Source: Chitinophagales bacterium (lineage in GTDB: Bacteria; Bacteroidota; Bacteroidia; Chitinophagales; CAIODY01). Taken from it: a stretch of 6,047 nt of DNA. Under the pieces are notes generated by a model, which was not told where the DNA came from, did no database searches, and worked only from the letters and a program-made list of their open reading frames with translations. The DNA lies in the NCBI GenBank assembly GCA_023251415.1, contig JAHEYX010000201.1, positions 1-6,047 on the forward strand, written 5' to 3'. Positions 1 to 6,047 of the stretch are shown in pieces. Position 1 is the stretch's first letter, and each line of letters begins with the position of its first letter. The position numbers were made by a program, and so were the translations under genes.

Positions 1-2
1 AT

Positions 3-194
3 AATCCAATACCAACTAATCCACCGCCGCAACGAAGCCCTGTACCTTCCCGAGATCAACAAGCACCCAAACCAAATGCGCCTGCGCGAAATCAACTGAA
101 CCCACCCCAACAACAAATTCCAAAACAAGCACCTAAGCCACCTAAGCGCAAACGAGGCGGAAAACCCGGTTTAGAAATTGGGGTTTCAAACTAA
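3..194 (+). CDS. C-terminal end of a Pro/Gln-rich protein (5' truncated)
   Basis: The frame is open from the left edge of the window and stops with TAA at 192-194, giving 63 residues. It is low-complexity: 17 prolines and 8 glutamines, many in PP, PK or QQQ runs. A basic patch (KRKRGGKPG) comes just before the last residues, EIGVSN. The + strand is rich in A and C here, which fits Pro/Gln/Lys/Asn codons. A hairpin with a T-run follows 31 bases after the stop, which supports a real gene end. I do not recognise the family: such tails occur as linkers or disordered ends in many unrelated proteins, and the folded part is outside the window. A second + frame is open from base 1 to a TGA at 97-99, but it ends without any downstream signal and is less likely to be coding. 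The gene is convergent with mntH. Confidence 0.55.
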   Translation, partial: NPIPTNPPPQRSPVPSRDQQAPKPNAPARNQLNPPQQQIPKQAPKPPKRKRGGKPGLEIGVSN

Positions 195-225
195 ACAACT
201 TAATAAATTTAGTACTAGTAACATC

Positions 226-256
226 AGCAGTTTAAGCACAAGCCTTAGCTGCTTTT
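226..256 (+). terminator. Putative intrinsic terminator of the left-edge gene
   Basis: AGCAG (226-230) pairs with CTGCT (249-253), and TAAG (233-236) pairs with CTTA (244-247). The two helices are joined by a G-T wobble and one bulged T, with a 7-base loop. TTTTGTTGT follows on the + strand. It lies between the + gene stop at 194 and the convergent mntH stop at 279. The stem is imperfect and AT-containing, so it is a moderate candidate. The opposite strand has no T-run after the hairpin, so it would not serve mntH equally well. Confidence 0.45.
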
Positions 257-278
257 GTTGTATTTAAAGTGGAACGAT

Positions 279-1712
279 TTATTGTTGAATCGGTTTAGCC
301 TTCAGCAATGGGGCAATAATGGTGTAAACCAATAAAGCTAAGGCCAATAACGCAAACGGAATAGCTACAAACTTGGTTAGTGATAAGGCAACTCCATCAG
401 CATGTTGCAATTGGTTGAGGAGTTGATCGTACACCAATTTCATGTTTAAACCAATGATGATGGCTGCAACGACCCATGCCACAAGTTGCCAAACCGGAAT
501 GAGCTGAAATTTACCCATCCATTGTTTATTGCTAACAAAATGAATTAGCGGTACAATTGCAAAACCCAATTGTAGACTTAACACAACTTGACTTAACAAC
601 AACAGCACGTCCAGTTTCGCTTCACCAAACAACAATAAAGTAATCATTGCAGGTATTATGGCAAAGCTGCGTGTTAACAAGCGACGTACCCATGGTTTTA
701 ATTGCAGGTTCAAATAACCCTCCATTATTATTTGTCCGGCTAATGTACCGGTAATAGTGCTGCTTTGACCTGATGCAATTAAGGCTACAGCAAATAAAAT
801 GGGAGCAATTTTACTACCCAGTAATTGATCTAAAAGCTGATGCGCATTTTCAATACTGGCTACTTCGGTATGACCGCTGTAATGAAAAGCGGCAGCTGCT
901 AAAATAAGTATTGCGGCATTTACAAAAAAAGCTAAATTCAATGCAATAGCAGAGTCAAAGAAATTGAATCGAATTACCTGATGTATGCTCTTTTCATCGT
1001 GATTGAATTGACGGGTTTGCACCAAGGCCGAATGTAAGTAAAGGTTATGCGGCATTACTGTAGCTCCTAAAATACCGATTGCAATTAATAAGGAGTCTTT
1101 CGTAAAGGCACTTGGAATAAAACCAACGGCTACATCTTTTGCTACCGGTGCGGCTAAAAACAATTCGGCTAAAAACGATACGCCAATTATACCAACCAAG
1201 GCAATAATAAAGGCTTCCAGTTTTCGCATGCCGAAACGTTGCAATGCTAAAATCAAAAAGGTGTCTAACAAACTAATACCAACGCCCCAAACTAATGGCA
1301 ATCCAAACAGTAAATGCACGCCAATGGCAAATCCCAATACTTCGGCTAAATCACACGCGATGATAGCAAATTGAGCCAATGCAAACAACGCATAATTTAC
1401 AAATGGCGGAAAATACTTTTTTGAAGCTTGTGCCAAATCCATTCCGGTTACTACACCCAAACGAGCGGCTAAACTTTGCAACAACAAGGCCATTCCATTA
1501 CTCATCAACAATACCCACAATAAACTATAACCAAACTGACTGCCCCCTGCTATATCGGTTGCCCAATTACCCGGATCCATATAACCAACACTCACCAAAT
1601 AAGCCGGACCGCTAAAAGCTAAAAATCGTTTTAGCCACGAGCCGGTTTGATGTGTTTTAACAGAGTGATTTACTTCTGCTAAACTTTTAACTATTTTCTC
1701 TTTTAAGGTCAC
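279..1712 (-). CDS. mntH: Nramp-family divalent metal transporter (MntH)
   Basis: This is a proton-coupled Mn(II)/Fe(II) importer of the inner membrane. The 477 residues match the usual size of MntH-like proteins, slightly on the long side. The first ~30 residues are hydrophilic and the rest is a series of hydrophobic segments consistent with the 11-helix Nramp fold. The metal-site motifs are present: DPGN at residues 46-49 (helix 1) and MPHN at 220-223 (helix 6). The Nramp transport signature GQSST is at 315-319, and a Gln-containing LSLQLGFA segment (helix 10 region) lies near 379-386. The start is GTG (1710-1712): an in-frame TGA lies four codons upstream and no ATG lies near the N-terminus. 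Only 22 bases separate it from the stop of the upstream mntR, so the two are probably co-transcribed and under the palindrome upstream of mntR. The MPHN motif and the regulator's Glu-type ligand set favour Mn(II), but Fe(II) transport cannot be excluded. Family certain, exact substrate inferred. Confidence 0.95.
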   Translation of the reverse strand: MTLKEKIVKSLAEVNHSVKTHQTGSWLKRFLAFSGPAYLVSVGYMDPGNWATDIAGGSQFGYSLLWVLLMSNGMALLLQSLAARLGVVTGMDLAQASKKYFPPFVNYALFALAQFAIIACDLAEVLGFAIGVHLLFGLPLVWGVGISLLDTFLILALQRFGMRKLEAFIIALVGIIGVSFLAELFLAAPVAKDVAVGFIPSAFTKDSLLIAIGILGATVMPHNLYLHSALVQTRQFNHDEKSIHQVIRFNFFDSAIALNLAFFVNAAILILAAAAFHYSGHTEVASIENAHQLLDQLLGSKIAPILFAVALIASGQSSTITGTLAGQIIMEGYLNLQLKPWVRRLLTRSFAIIPAMITLLLFGEAKLDVLLLLSQVVLSLQLGFAIVPLIHFVSNKQWMGKFQLIPVWQLVAWVVAAIIIGLNMKLVYDQLLNQLQHADGVALSLTKFVAIPFALLALALLVYTIIAPLLKAKPIQQ

Positions 1713-1734
1713 GGTTCTACTTCACTTTAGCGGG

Positions 1735-2388
1735 TTATTTAACAATAATATTTCGAGCAACTTGATCACTGATGTGAACGGTTTTTTGTTGATCCACTTT
1801 AATCGCAATCGATTGGTCAAAATCAAATTTTTCCATAATGCGAATGCGACTTCCAATACCAATATTGAGTTTGTTCAACAACTGTAAAAATTTCGAGCTT
1901 TGATCGGCAACCCCTCTTACTACATGAACATCGTGTGTGGCGGCTTCGGCCAAAGGCATCGAGCGCGAAGGCGGTAAATACCCGTTTTTGTCGGGTATCG
2001 GATCACCATGCGGATCAGTTTTGGGCGAGCCTAATAACAATTCTAAACGATTCACTAACTCTTCACTGTCGATGTGCTCCAATTGTTCGGCAATTTCATG
2101 CACTTCATCCCATTTGAATTTCAATTGTTCTACCAAAAAGGTTTCCCATAACCGGTGTTTACGTATAATTAAACACGCTTTCAAATACCCGGTTTTGGTA
2201 AGTAATACGCCTTTGTATTTTTCATGGCTAACCAATTTTTTTACCGCCAGCTTTTTACACATGTCGGTTGCAGTTGCAGCGGCAATGCGCAATTCAGCTG
2301 CAATAGCATTGGTATGAACGGCTTGCTCATTTTTACTGCTTAATGCAAGTATTACTTTTAAATAATTTTCTTCGGTTGGACTCAACAT
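1735..2388 (-). CDS. mntR: DtxR/MntR-family metal-dependent repressor
   Basis: This is a metal-activated transcriptional repressor, 217 residues from the ATG at 2386-2388. In order it has an N-terminal winged helix (about 1-65), a dimerisation and metal-binding helical domain (about 66-140, with the family's GDPIP at 128-132) and a C-terminal FeoA/SH3-like domain (about 145-217). By eye against DtxR and Bacillus MntR, likely ligands are H78, E82, H97, E101, E104 and H105. E101 stands where DtxR has its metal-binding Cys102, which is the manganese-type choice. The first ligand position (Met10 in DtxR, Asp8 in MntR) is N8 here. I chose the ATG, which gives MLSPTEENYLK, a typical family start. 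A TTG four codons further upstream (2398-2400) is in frame but lies inside the -7 promoter box. The gene is followed 22 bases later by mntH, the expected target. Autoregulation is inferred from the palindrome just upstream. Confidence 0.93.
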   Translation of the reverse strand: MLSPTEENYLKVILALSSKNEQAVHTNAIAAELRIAAATATDMCKKLAVKKLVSHEKYKGVLLTKTGYLKACLIIRKHRLWETFLVEQLKFKWDEVHEIAEQLEHIDSEELVNRLELLLGSPKTDPHGDPIPDKNGYLPPSRSMPLAEAATHDVHVVRGVADQSSKFLQLLNKLNIGIGSRIRIMEKFDFDQSIAIKVDQQKTVHISDQVARNIIVK

Positions 2389-2397
2389 ATATTGAGG

Positions 2398-2405
2398 CAA
2401 ATATA
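2398..2405 (-). promoter_or_regulatory. Bacteroidota-type -7 promoter box of mntR-mntH
   Basis: Read on the - strand the bases are TATATTTG, an exact match to the TAnnTTTG -7 consensus used by the primary sigma factor of Bacteroidota. The -33 partner is not a clean TTTG. The closest is TTTTAGG at 2424-2430, separated by 18 bases, and this overlaps the operator. With the usual spacing, transcription would begin near 2394, leaving only about six bases before the ATG at 2388. Confidence 0.6.
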
Positions 2406-2413
2406 AATAAAAA

Positions 2414-2429
2414 TTTAGACTAGCCTAAA
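2414..2429. promoter_or_regulatory. Probable MntR/DtxR operator (palindrome)
   Basis: The + strand reads TTTAGACTAGCCTAAA, and seven of the eight base pairs across its centre are complementary. The TTAG...CTAA half-sites resemble the DtxR/IdeR box type. It lies immediately upstream of the -7 box of a DtxR-family gene and covers the spacer and -33 region. A bound repressor there would block RNA polymerase on mntR and, through co-transcription, mntH. The match is by eye and the protein-DNA link is inferred from position and family habit. Confidence 0.7.
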
Positions 2430-2527
2430 AATAATTCTCAAATGCTTCGTTAATGGGCATTGCAACACCAACAAATGGGGTATTCGCTTGAAAACGAGCG
2501 GTAATCGAATGAAAAAAGATTCAGTTT

Positions 2528-3901
2528 TTACAAGGTGATATTCACCACTTGGTTACTTTTGATCAGCACTTCTTTTTGTATGCTCTGCCGCATTTTGCGG
2601 TTGCTGCGCGAGCGGTAGATGATTCGATAATTGCCGGGTTGTAAGGCAATGGTTTCGTTAAACACTTTATATTTAAATTCATACAATTTTACCCATACCT
2701 TATCCTTCAAATAAAATATGCCACCAAAGCCTTCCCCATTGCGTTCAACGGCTAAAGTGCCCGGGGCCGGAATTTGAATGCTATTGGTTTGGGTTTGTTT
2801 GATTTCGATATTTTTAAAATACAGTCGGGGCAAAGTCAATATTTCTAAATCGTATAATCCGCAACGGTAGCGTTCGGCGGTATTAAACGGTTGTACATTA
2901 ATGGTGTTTAAACCACCACTTTTACGCACCACACATTTAATTGGCACTTTACCCGGCGTACCCAGTCGCAAGGTGCCTTGAGCGGCATCTAACGGTATTT
3001 TTGTATGCGAATTAGGCGCTACTTTAATATCGTTTAATTCAACCGGCGGCAAGGTATGCACATCTAAATTGTATAAGCCTACCGGATCTAAATGTAAGGT
3101 ATCAGGGTTGCCCCGTGCATTCATTTGATGATAAACCACATATTTCACCAACATGTTTTGACTGTCATAAAATGTCATTCCAACATTGGTTTCAGTAGGA
3201 TTTTTACTTAAATCCAACAAATCCACTTCGGCTGTTGTTTGTGATAATACCGAGCTGATGATATTCCCCATTAATTGTTCGAAGGATTTGGCATCGGCCA
3301 CATTTTTAAATTGTCCAATACATTCCAATCCTTCCACAATACCCTCCGGCACACCAAGTCCGATTACAAAGGGTTTAATAATCACACCTTTTTGTTGCAA
3401 TTGTTTAGCTATTTCACACGGGTCGCCTCCGCAACTTTCTACCCCATCAGTAATTAAAACAATTACGTTTCGTGCCGTACCTGGAGGAAAATCCAAACCG
3501 CATTTTTCAAGCGTAAGTGCAATGGGAGTAATACCTTTGGGCTTAATCAGTTCGAGTTTCTTTTTAATAAACTTTAAATTGTTTTTGCCAACCGGCACTT
3601 CCAACTTGGTATCTCGACAATTGTTTTGCGATTGATCATATTGGTGACCGTAAACACGCAATCCTACTTCAACATTTGGTAAAACACTTAAGCTGTCGGC
3701 TATAGCATTTAAAATACGCTTGGCTTCTTCCATACGGCTACTTCTGTCCCATGCATTCATCATACTTTGCGAGCCGTCTATCACAAATAATAGGCGAGTA
3801 AGTTGTTTGGGATTTACAAAGGAATACGTTTGTTGTGCACTACTTTGAAAGGACCAAAGTAAGCAGCTTAGCAAAACAATATGGAAGTAGTTTTTATTCA
3901 A
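2528..3901 (-). CDS. Secreted vWA-domain protein, second of a tandem pair
   Basis: The 457-residue precursor has an N-terminal signal peptide (Lys3, hydrophobic core about 6-16, cleavage likely after SSA at 20-22). A vWA domain spans about 35-220. Its MIDAS metal site is complete: D42-G-S44-Q-S46, T125 and D152 in ITDG. Cysteines at 95, 157, 162 and 194 are shared with the upstream paralogue, in NNC and ESCGGDPC contexts. C134 and C347 are not shared. Residues about 225-457 form a beta-rich region with repeated GLY-(N/D)-L-(D/E) / TLP blocks at 275-285 and 348-358 and a final LQPGNYRI at 420-427. The start is read as TTG (3899-3901), six bases after the upstream stop. TAG lies two codons upstream, and no ATG occurs before residue 47, so a later start would lose the signal peptide. 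Coupled translation with the upstream gene is likely. It probably binds a partner through the MIDAS outside the cytoplasm; substrate unknown. Confidence 0.85.
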   Translation of the reverse strand: MNKNYFHIVLLSCLLWSFQSSAQQTYSFVNPKQLTRLLFVIDGSQSMMNAWDRSSRMEEAKRILNAIADSLSVLPNVEVGLRVYGHQYDQSQNNCRDTKLEVPVGKNNLKFIKKKLELIKPKGITPIALTLEKCGLDFPPGTARNVIVLITDGVESCGGDPCEIAKQLQQKGVIIKPFVIGLGVPEGIVEGLECIGQFKNVADAKSFEQLMGNIISSVLSQTTAEVDLLDLSKNPTETNVGMTFYDSQNMLVKYVVYHQMNARGNPDTLHLDPVGLYNLDVHTLPPVELNDIKVAPNSHTKIPLDAAQGTLRLGTPGKVPIKCVVRKSGGLNTINVQPFNTAERYRCGLYDLEILTLPRLYFKNIEIKQTQTNSIQIPAPGTLAVERNGEGFGGIFYLKDKVWVKLYEFKYKVFNETIALQPGNYRIIYRSRSNRKMRQSIQKEVLIKSNQVVNITL

Positions 3902-3907
3902 CAGCTA

Positions 3908-5287
3908 TTAAAATTTAAGTTTTGCAACTTTGCCTGATTCAATTACAACATGTTTGGTTTCGGTATTTTCAGATCCGGCTTTCGTGCTCGATTTAAACAC
4001 GATATCGTATTCGCCCGGTTGCAGGTTAACTTCGTAATTGGCGGCTTTTACACTTTCCCAATCGTATACCTTTACCCAACGGTTAATCTTTGTTGTATAA
4101 ATACTGGCCATACCGGTAGTTTGAAAGAAAATACTCAAGTTGCCGGAATAAGGAATAGGAATGTTTTTAGTTTCGGCCGGAGTGATGGTTACTCCCCGCA
4201 TTTCTATTTCCGGAAGGGTTAAAATTTCTAAATCATACTCGCCGCTGATGTATTTGTTGCTACTGTTAAAATCTTGCACATTCACTATTTCTAATTGATT
4301 GGATTTACGGATGATGCAAGGCACTGTTAAACCAATGGTCATTGGAGTTGGGGTACCGGTTAAGGTAAGTTGCAACAAACCTTGCGGCACATCTAAACCA
4401 ATAATATTGTGTCGCCCCGGAGTAAGCACGACATCGCTTTTACTAACCGGAGGCATCGTATGAGCAGTTACGGTATATTTACCAATCGGATCAATACGTA
4501 AGGTATCACTGATGCCAAAATCATTCATGGCATGCACATAAGCATATTTTAATTCGGTATTGTAGGCATCGCTGAAGGTAACTTCTACACTGGTTTCTTT
4601 TGCTTCACCGGCCGAATTGAGCAGGTTAACTTGAACAGTAGTGGTGTTCATAATTTGCGCAACCACCGAACGTAAAACCAAATTAAATCCGGAGCTTGAT
4701 TTTGCATCAAAGTAAGGGCCAACGCAATCAAATTTTTTAATAAACGAATCTTGCAAACCCAATCCGATGATGAAAGGTTTTAAAGAAATGCGTTTACGTT
4801 CCAACAATTGCGCAGCAGCACAGGGGTCGCCATCGCAGGTTTCGATACCATCGGTAATTAATACAATAGCGTTAAGGGCATTTTTATCGGGCGGAAAATC
4901 GCCTTCTGCCGCTTTAAAAATCGAATAGGCAATTGGCGTATAACCTTGTGGATTGATGGCATTGAGTTTACGCAGTATGGTTTTGGCGTTACTTTTAGCA
5001 AACGGTATTTCCAAACGCGAATCCTGGCAATTGTGCTGTGCATTTGGCGATTGGTGGCCAAAAACACGTACCGCAATTTGTACGGGAGAATGATGGCGTT
5101 CTAAACTGTCGGCTAAGTTGTACAGTAAGCGGGAAGCTACTTTCCAGCGGGATTCCGCTTCAATTTTCTGATTCATACTTCCCGAAGCATCCAATAAAAA
5201 TAAGATGCGTGTTTGTTGTACCTGTGCATGAGCAAAGGCAAACCAACAGCAAAACAAGAGAACTAAGAGTGAGCGGTAGAGCTTCAT
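3908..5287 (-). CDS. Secreted vWA-domain protein, first of a tandem pair
   Basis: The protein is 459 residues from the ATG at 5285-5287. A signal peptide covers 1-21 (MKLYRS, hydrophobic core, cleavage expected after AHA). The vWA domain spans about 26-215 with a full MIDAS: D33-A-S35-G-S37, T117 and D146 in ITDG. Cysteines 87, 151, 156 and 188 sit in HNC, ETCDGDPC and FDC contexts and could form disulfides after export. The C-terminal half (about 220-459) is beta-rich and carries repeated blocks: GKYTVTAHTMPP at 269-280, GEYDLEILTLPE at 349-360 and LQPGEYDIVFKS at 422-433. The downstream gene is a full-length paralogue. The frame is open eight codons further to a TTG at 5309-5311, but the ATG gives a cleaner signal peptide. 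The region before the ATG is A/T-rich with no Shine-Dalgarno, as is usual in this phylum. Role unknown: adhesion, envelope-complex assembly and ligand sensing are all possible for secreted vWA proteins. Confidence 0.88.
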   Translation of the reverse strand: MKLYRSLLVLLFCCWFAFAHAQVQQTRILFLLDASGSMNQKIEAESRWKVASRLLYNLADSLERHHSPVQIAVRVFGHQSPNAQHNCQDSRLEIPFAKSNAKTILRKLNAINPQGYTPIAYSIFKAAEGDFPPDKNALNAIVLITDGIETCDGDPCAAAQLLERKRISLKPFIIGLGLQDSFIKKFDCVGPYFDAKSSSGFNLVLRSVVAQIMNTTTVQVNLLNSAGEAKETSVEVTFSDAYNTELKYAYVHAMNDFGISDTLRIDPIGKYTVTAHTMPPVSKSDVVLTPGRHNIIGLDVPQGLLQLTLTGTPTPMTIGLTVPCIIRKSNQLEIVNVQDFNSSNKYISGEYDLEILTLPEIEMRGVTITPAETKNIPIPYSGNLSIFFQTTGMASIYTTKINRWVKVYDWESVKAANYEVNLQPGEYDIVFKSSTKAGSENTETKHVVIESGKVAKLKF

Positions 5288-5300
5288 TTTACAATTGCTT

Positions 5301-5342
5301 AAAAATAGCAAAAGCCGCTTTGTTGCCTGCTACTTAGCGGCT
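5301..5342 (-). terminator. Putative terminator hairpin after the transferase gene
   Basis: AGCCGCT (5313-5319) and AGCGGCT (5336-5342) form a perfect 7-bp stem with a 16-base loop. On the - strand the stem is followed by TTTTGCTATTTTT (5300-5312). It lies 60 bases after the transferase stop and ends about 13 bases before the ATG of the first vWA gene. It may end the transferase transcript, or act as a leader hairpin if the vWA promoter is upstream of it. The loop is long for a classical terminator. I found no convincing -33/-7 pair between 5288 and 5402. Confidence 0.5.
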
Positions 5343-5402
5343 AAAGATTTTAACCAAGGCTTTTCAACTGTGTGAATTTATGAACAAATCAAGCTATCCT
5401 GA

Positions 5403-6035
5403 TCAACGGTGGGCTTCAAAACAATACGCATAAGCATAATCCATCCAAAGGGCACTTTGTACGACCACCTGTTGCCGGGTTTTAGGAGTGCTGATCTTTA
5501 CTGTAGCTGCTTCATGTTCCCACTTTTCAATAACAAAATCAGTGATAAAAGTAATGTTTGATTCTTGCAACCATTTAAATACGGCTTCTTTGATACACCA
5601 GCAGCGTGCTATTTGCTGTTCTTCGCTTTCCGGTAAATGCATTGGCAATTCGACATCATGAATAAAGCGTTTGCGAATGCGCAACATACGTTCGTTTATT
5701 TTTTCGACATCAATACCAACCGGGTAATCGGCACTAACAATGGCTGCAACCAAGCCATGGGTGTGTGAAAGCGATACTTGAAGCCCTAACTGGGTAAAGT
5801 AGGGCATGCGGTTAGGGTGCTTGTGGATTAGTGCTTTTGACGCTTGCTGACTTAATTGAGCCGCCAAATACCGACTAGCCCCAAACTCCAACTGCTTTTC
5901 GGGGTGGTGAATGGCAGTAAAATAGGCTTCATCATAAGGCGTTTGAGTAAGAAAAAAGGATAACGGTTCCTCAACTTTCCATAAGGCAAAGCGCGCAGTA
6001 TTGGTCAGTTCTTGTTGTACAAGCAGCAAAATCAA
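5403..6035 (-). CDS. 4'-phosphopantetheinyl transferase (Sfp/EntD superfamily)
   Basis: The enzyme moves the 4'-phosphopantetheine arm of coenzyme A onto a serine of acyl-, peptidyl- or aryl-carrier proteins, in the cytoplasm. It has 210 residues counted from the TTG at 6033-6035, typical for the compact Sfp-like proteins of Bacteroidota. The superfamily signatures are present in order: SLSHTHG at 88-94, GIDVE at 107-111 and RCWCIKEA at 144-151. The Mg-binding residues by family comparison are D109, E111 and E150. R55 in the SRYLAA block is a likely CoA contact. The start is uncertain. The frame stays open to the window edge, no ATG occurs near the N-terminus, and TTG at 6035 or 6029 or a start beyond the edge are all possible. 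Alignment of the LALWK-like N-terminus with relatives suggests the true start is very near. It need not act with its neighbours: these enzymes often stand alone, serving the fatty-acid carrier protein or a secondary-metabolite synthase. Confidence 0.9.
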   Translation of the reverse strand: MILLLVQQELTNTARFALWKVEEPLSFFLTQTPYDEAYFTAIHHPEKQLEFGASRYLAAQLSQQASKALIHKHPNRMPYFTQLGLQVSLSHTHGLVAAIVSADYPVGIDVEKINERMLRIRKRFIHDVELPMHLPESEEQQIARCWCIKEAVFKWLQESNITFITDFVIEKWEHEAATVKISTPKTRQQVVVQSALWMDYAYAYCFEAHR

Positions 6036-6047
6036 TAGGTTTAGGGT

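Noticed and set aside
1..99. Second + strand frame open from base 1 to a TGA at 97-99
   Set aside because: It overlaps the Pro-rich frame, is short, and its stop is not followed by any terminator; the other frame continues to a better-supported end.
210..217. TAGTACTA palindrome in the convergent junction, considered as a regulator site
   Set aside because: It is only eight bases, lies between two gene ends, and does not match the operator upstream of mntR.
2389..2400. TTG start at 2400 for the mntR gene (four residues longer)
   Set aside because: It overlaps the -7 box, and the ATG at 2388 gives the typical family N-terminus.
2485..2500. CGCTTG / CGAGCG inverted repeat with AAAA loop after the vWA pair, considered as a terminator
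   Set aside because: On the - strand, where it would act, one pair is mismatched and no T-run follows; on the + strand there is no gene to terminate.
3186..3635. Open frame of 149 codons on the + strand inside the second vWA gene
   Set aside because: It lies antisense within a gene with clear domain motifs, has no promoter or recognisable motif, and is best seen as a shadow.
5288..5311. TTG start at 5311 for the first vWA gene (eight residues longer)
   Set aside because: The ATG at 5287 gives a standard signal peptide with a basic n-region; the extension adds a non-typical segment before it.
5403..6035. Link between the phosphopantetheinyl transferase and the vWA pair as one biosynthetic system
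   Set aside because: No carrier-protein or synthase gene is present and a terminator-like hairpin separates them; neighbourhood alone is not enough.

Overview
The window looks like ordinary chromosome from a member of the Bacteroidota. It is moderately AT-rich. Starts lack recognisable Shine-Dalgarno sequences. A TAnnTTTG-type -7 box lies in front of one gene. Two secreted von Willebrand factor A (vWA) proteins and the phosphopantetheinyl transferase have the flavour of that phylum. I cannot place it to order or genus from sequence alone. No RNA genes, CRISPR arrays, insertion sequences or phage genes are visible.

Layout, left to right. (1) At 3-194 on the + strand is the end of a Pro/Gln-rich, basic-tailed protein whose body lies outside the window. 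It is followed by a terminator-like hairpin at 226-256. (2) Everything else is on the - strand, so the left junction is convergent. In transcription order (high to low coordinates) come a 4'-phosphopantetheinyl transferase (5403-6035, start near the window edge), a hairpin plus T-tract (5301-5342), two tandem paralogous secreted vWA proteins (5287-3908 and 3901-2528, 6 bases apart), a 139-base gap, an MntR-type DtxR-family regulator (2388-1735) and an Nramp/MntH metal transporter (1712-279).

The best-understood unit is the mntR-mntH pair. A 16-base near-perfect palindrome of DtxR-box character lies at 2414-2429, directly upstream of a -7 box (2398-2405). This suggests that the regulator represses its own promoter and, by co-transcription, the Mn(II)/Fe(II) importer when metal is sufficient. 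The promoter sits so close to the ATG that the mRNA is probably almost leaderless.

The less understood unit is the vWA pair. Both proteins carry a signal peptide, an intact MIDAS metal site, the same set of cysteines and a long C-terminal beta-rich region with repeated blocks. They look like products of an old tandem duplication, working in the periplasm or at the cell surface, with no assignable substrate. I see nothing that amounts to a clearly new system. The vWA pair is the part of the window with the least known function.

Start codons are notable: mntH appears to start with GTG and the second vWA gene with TTG. No ATG is available near the start of the transferase within the window.
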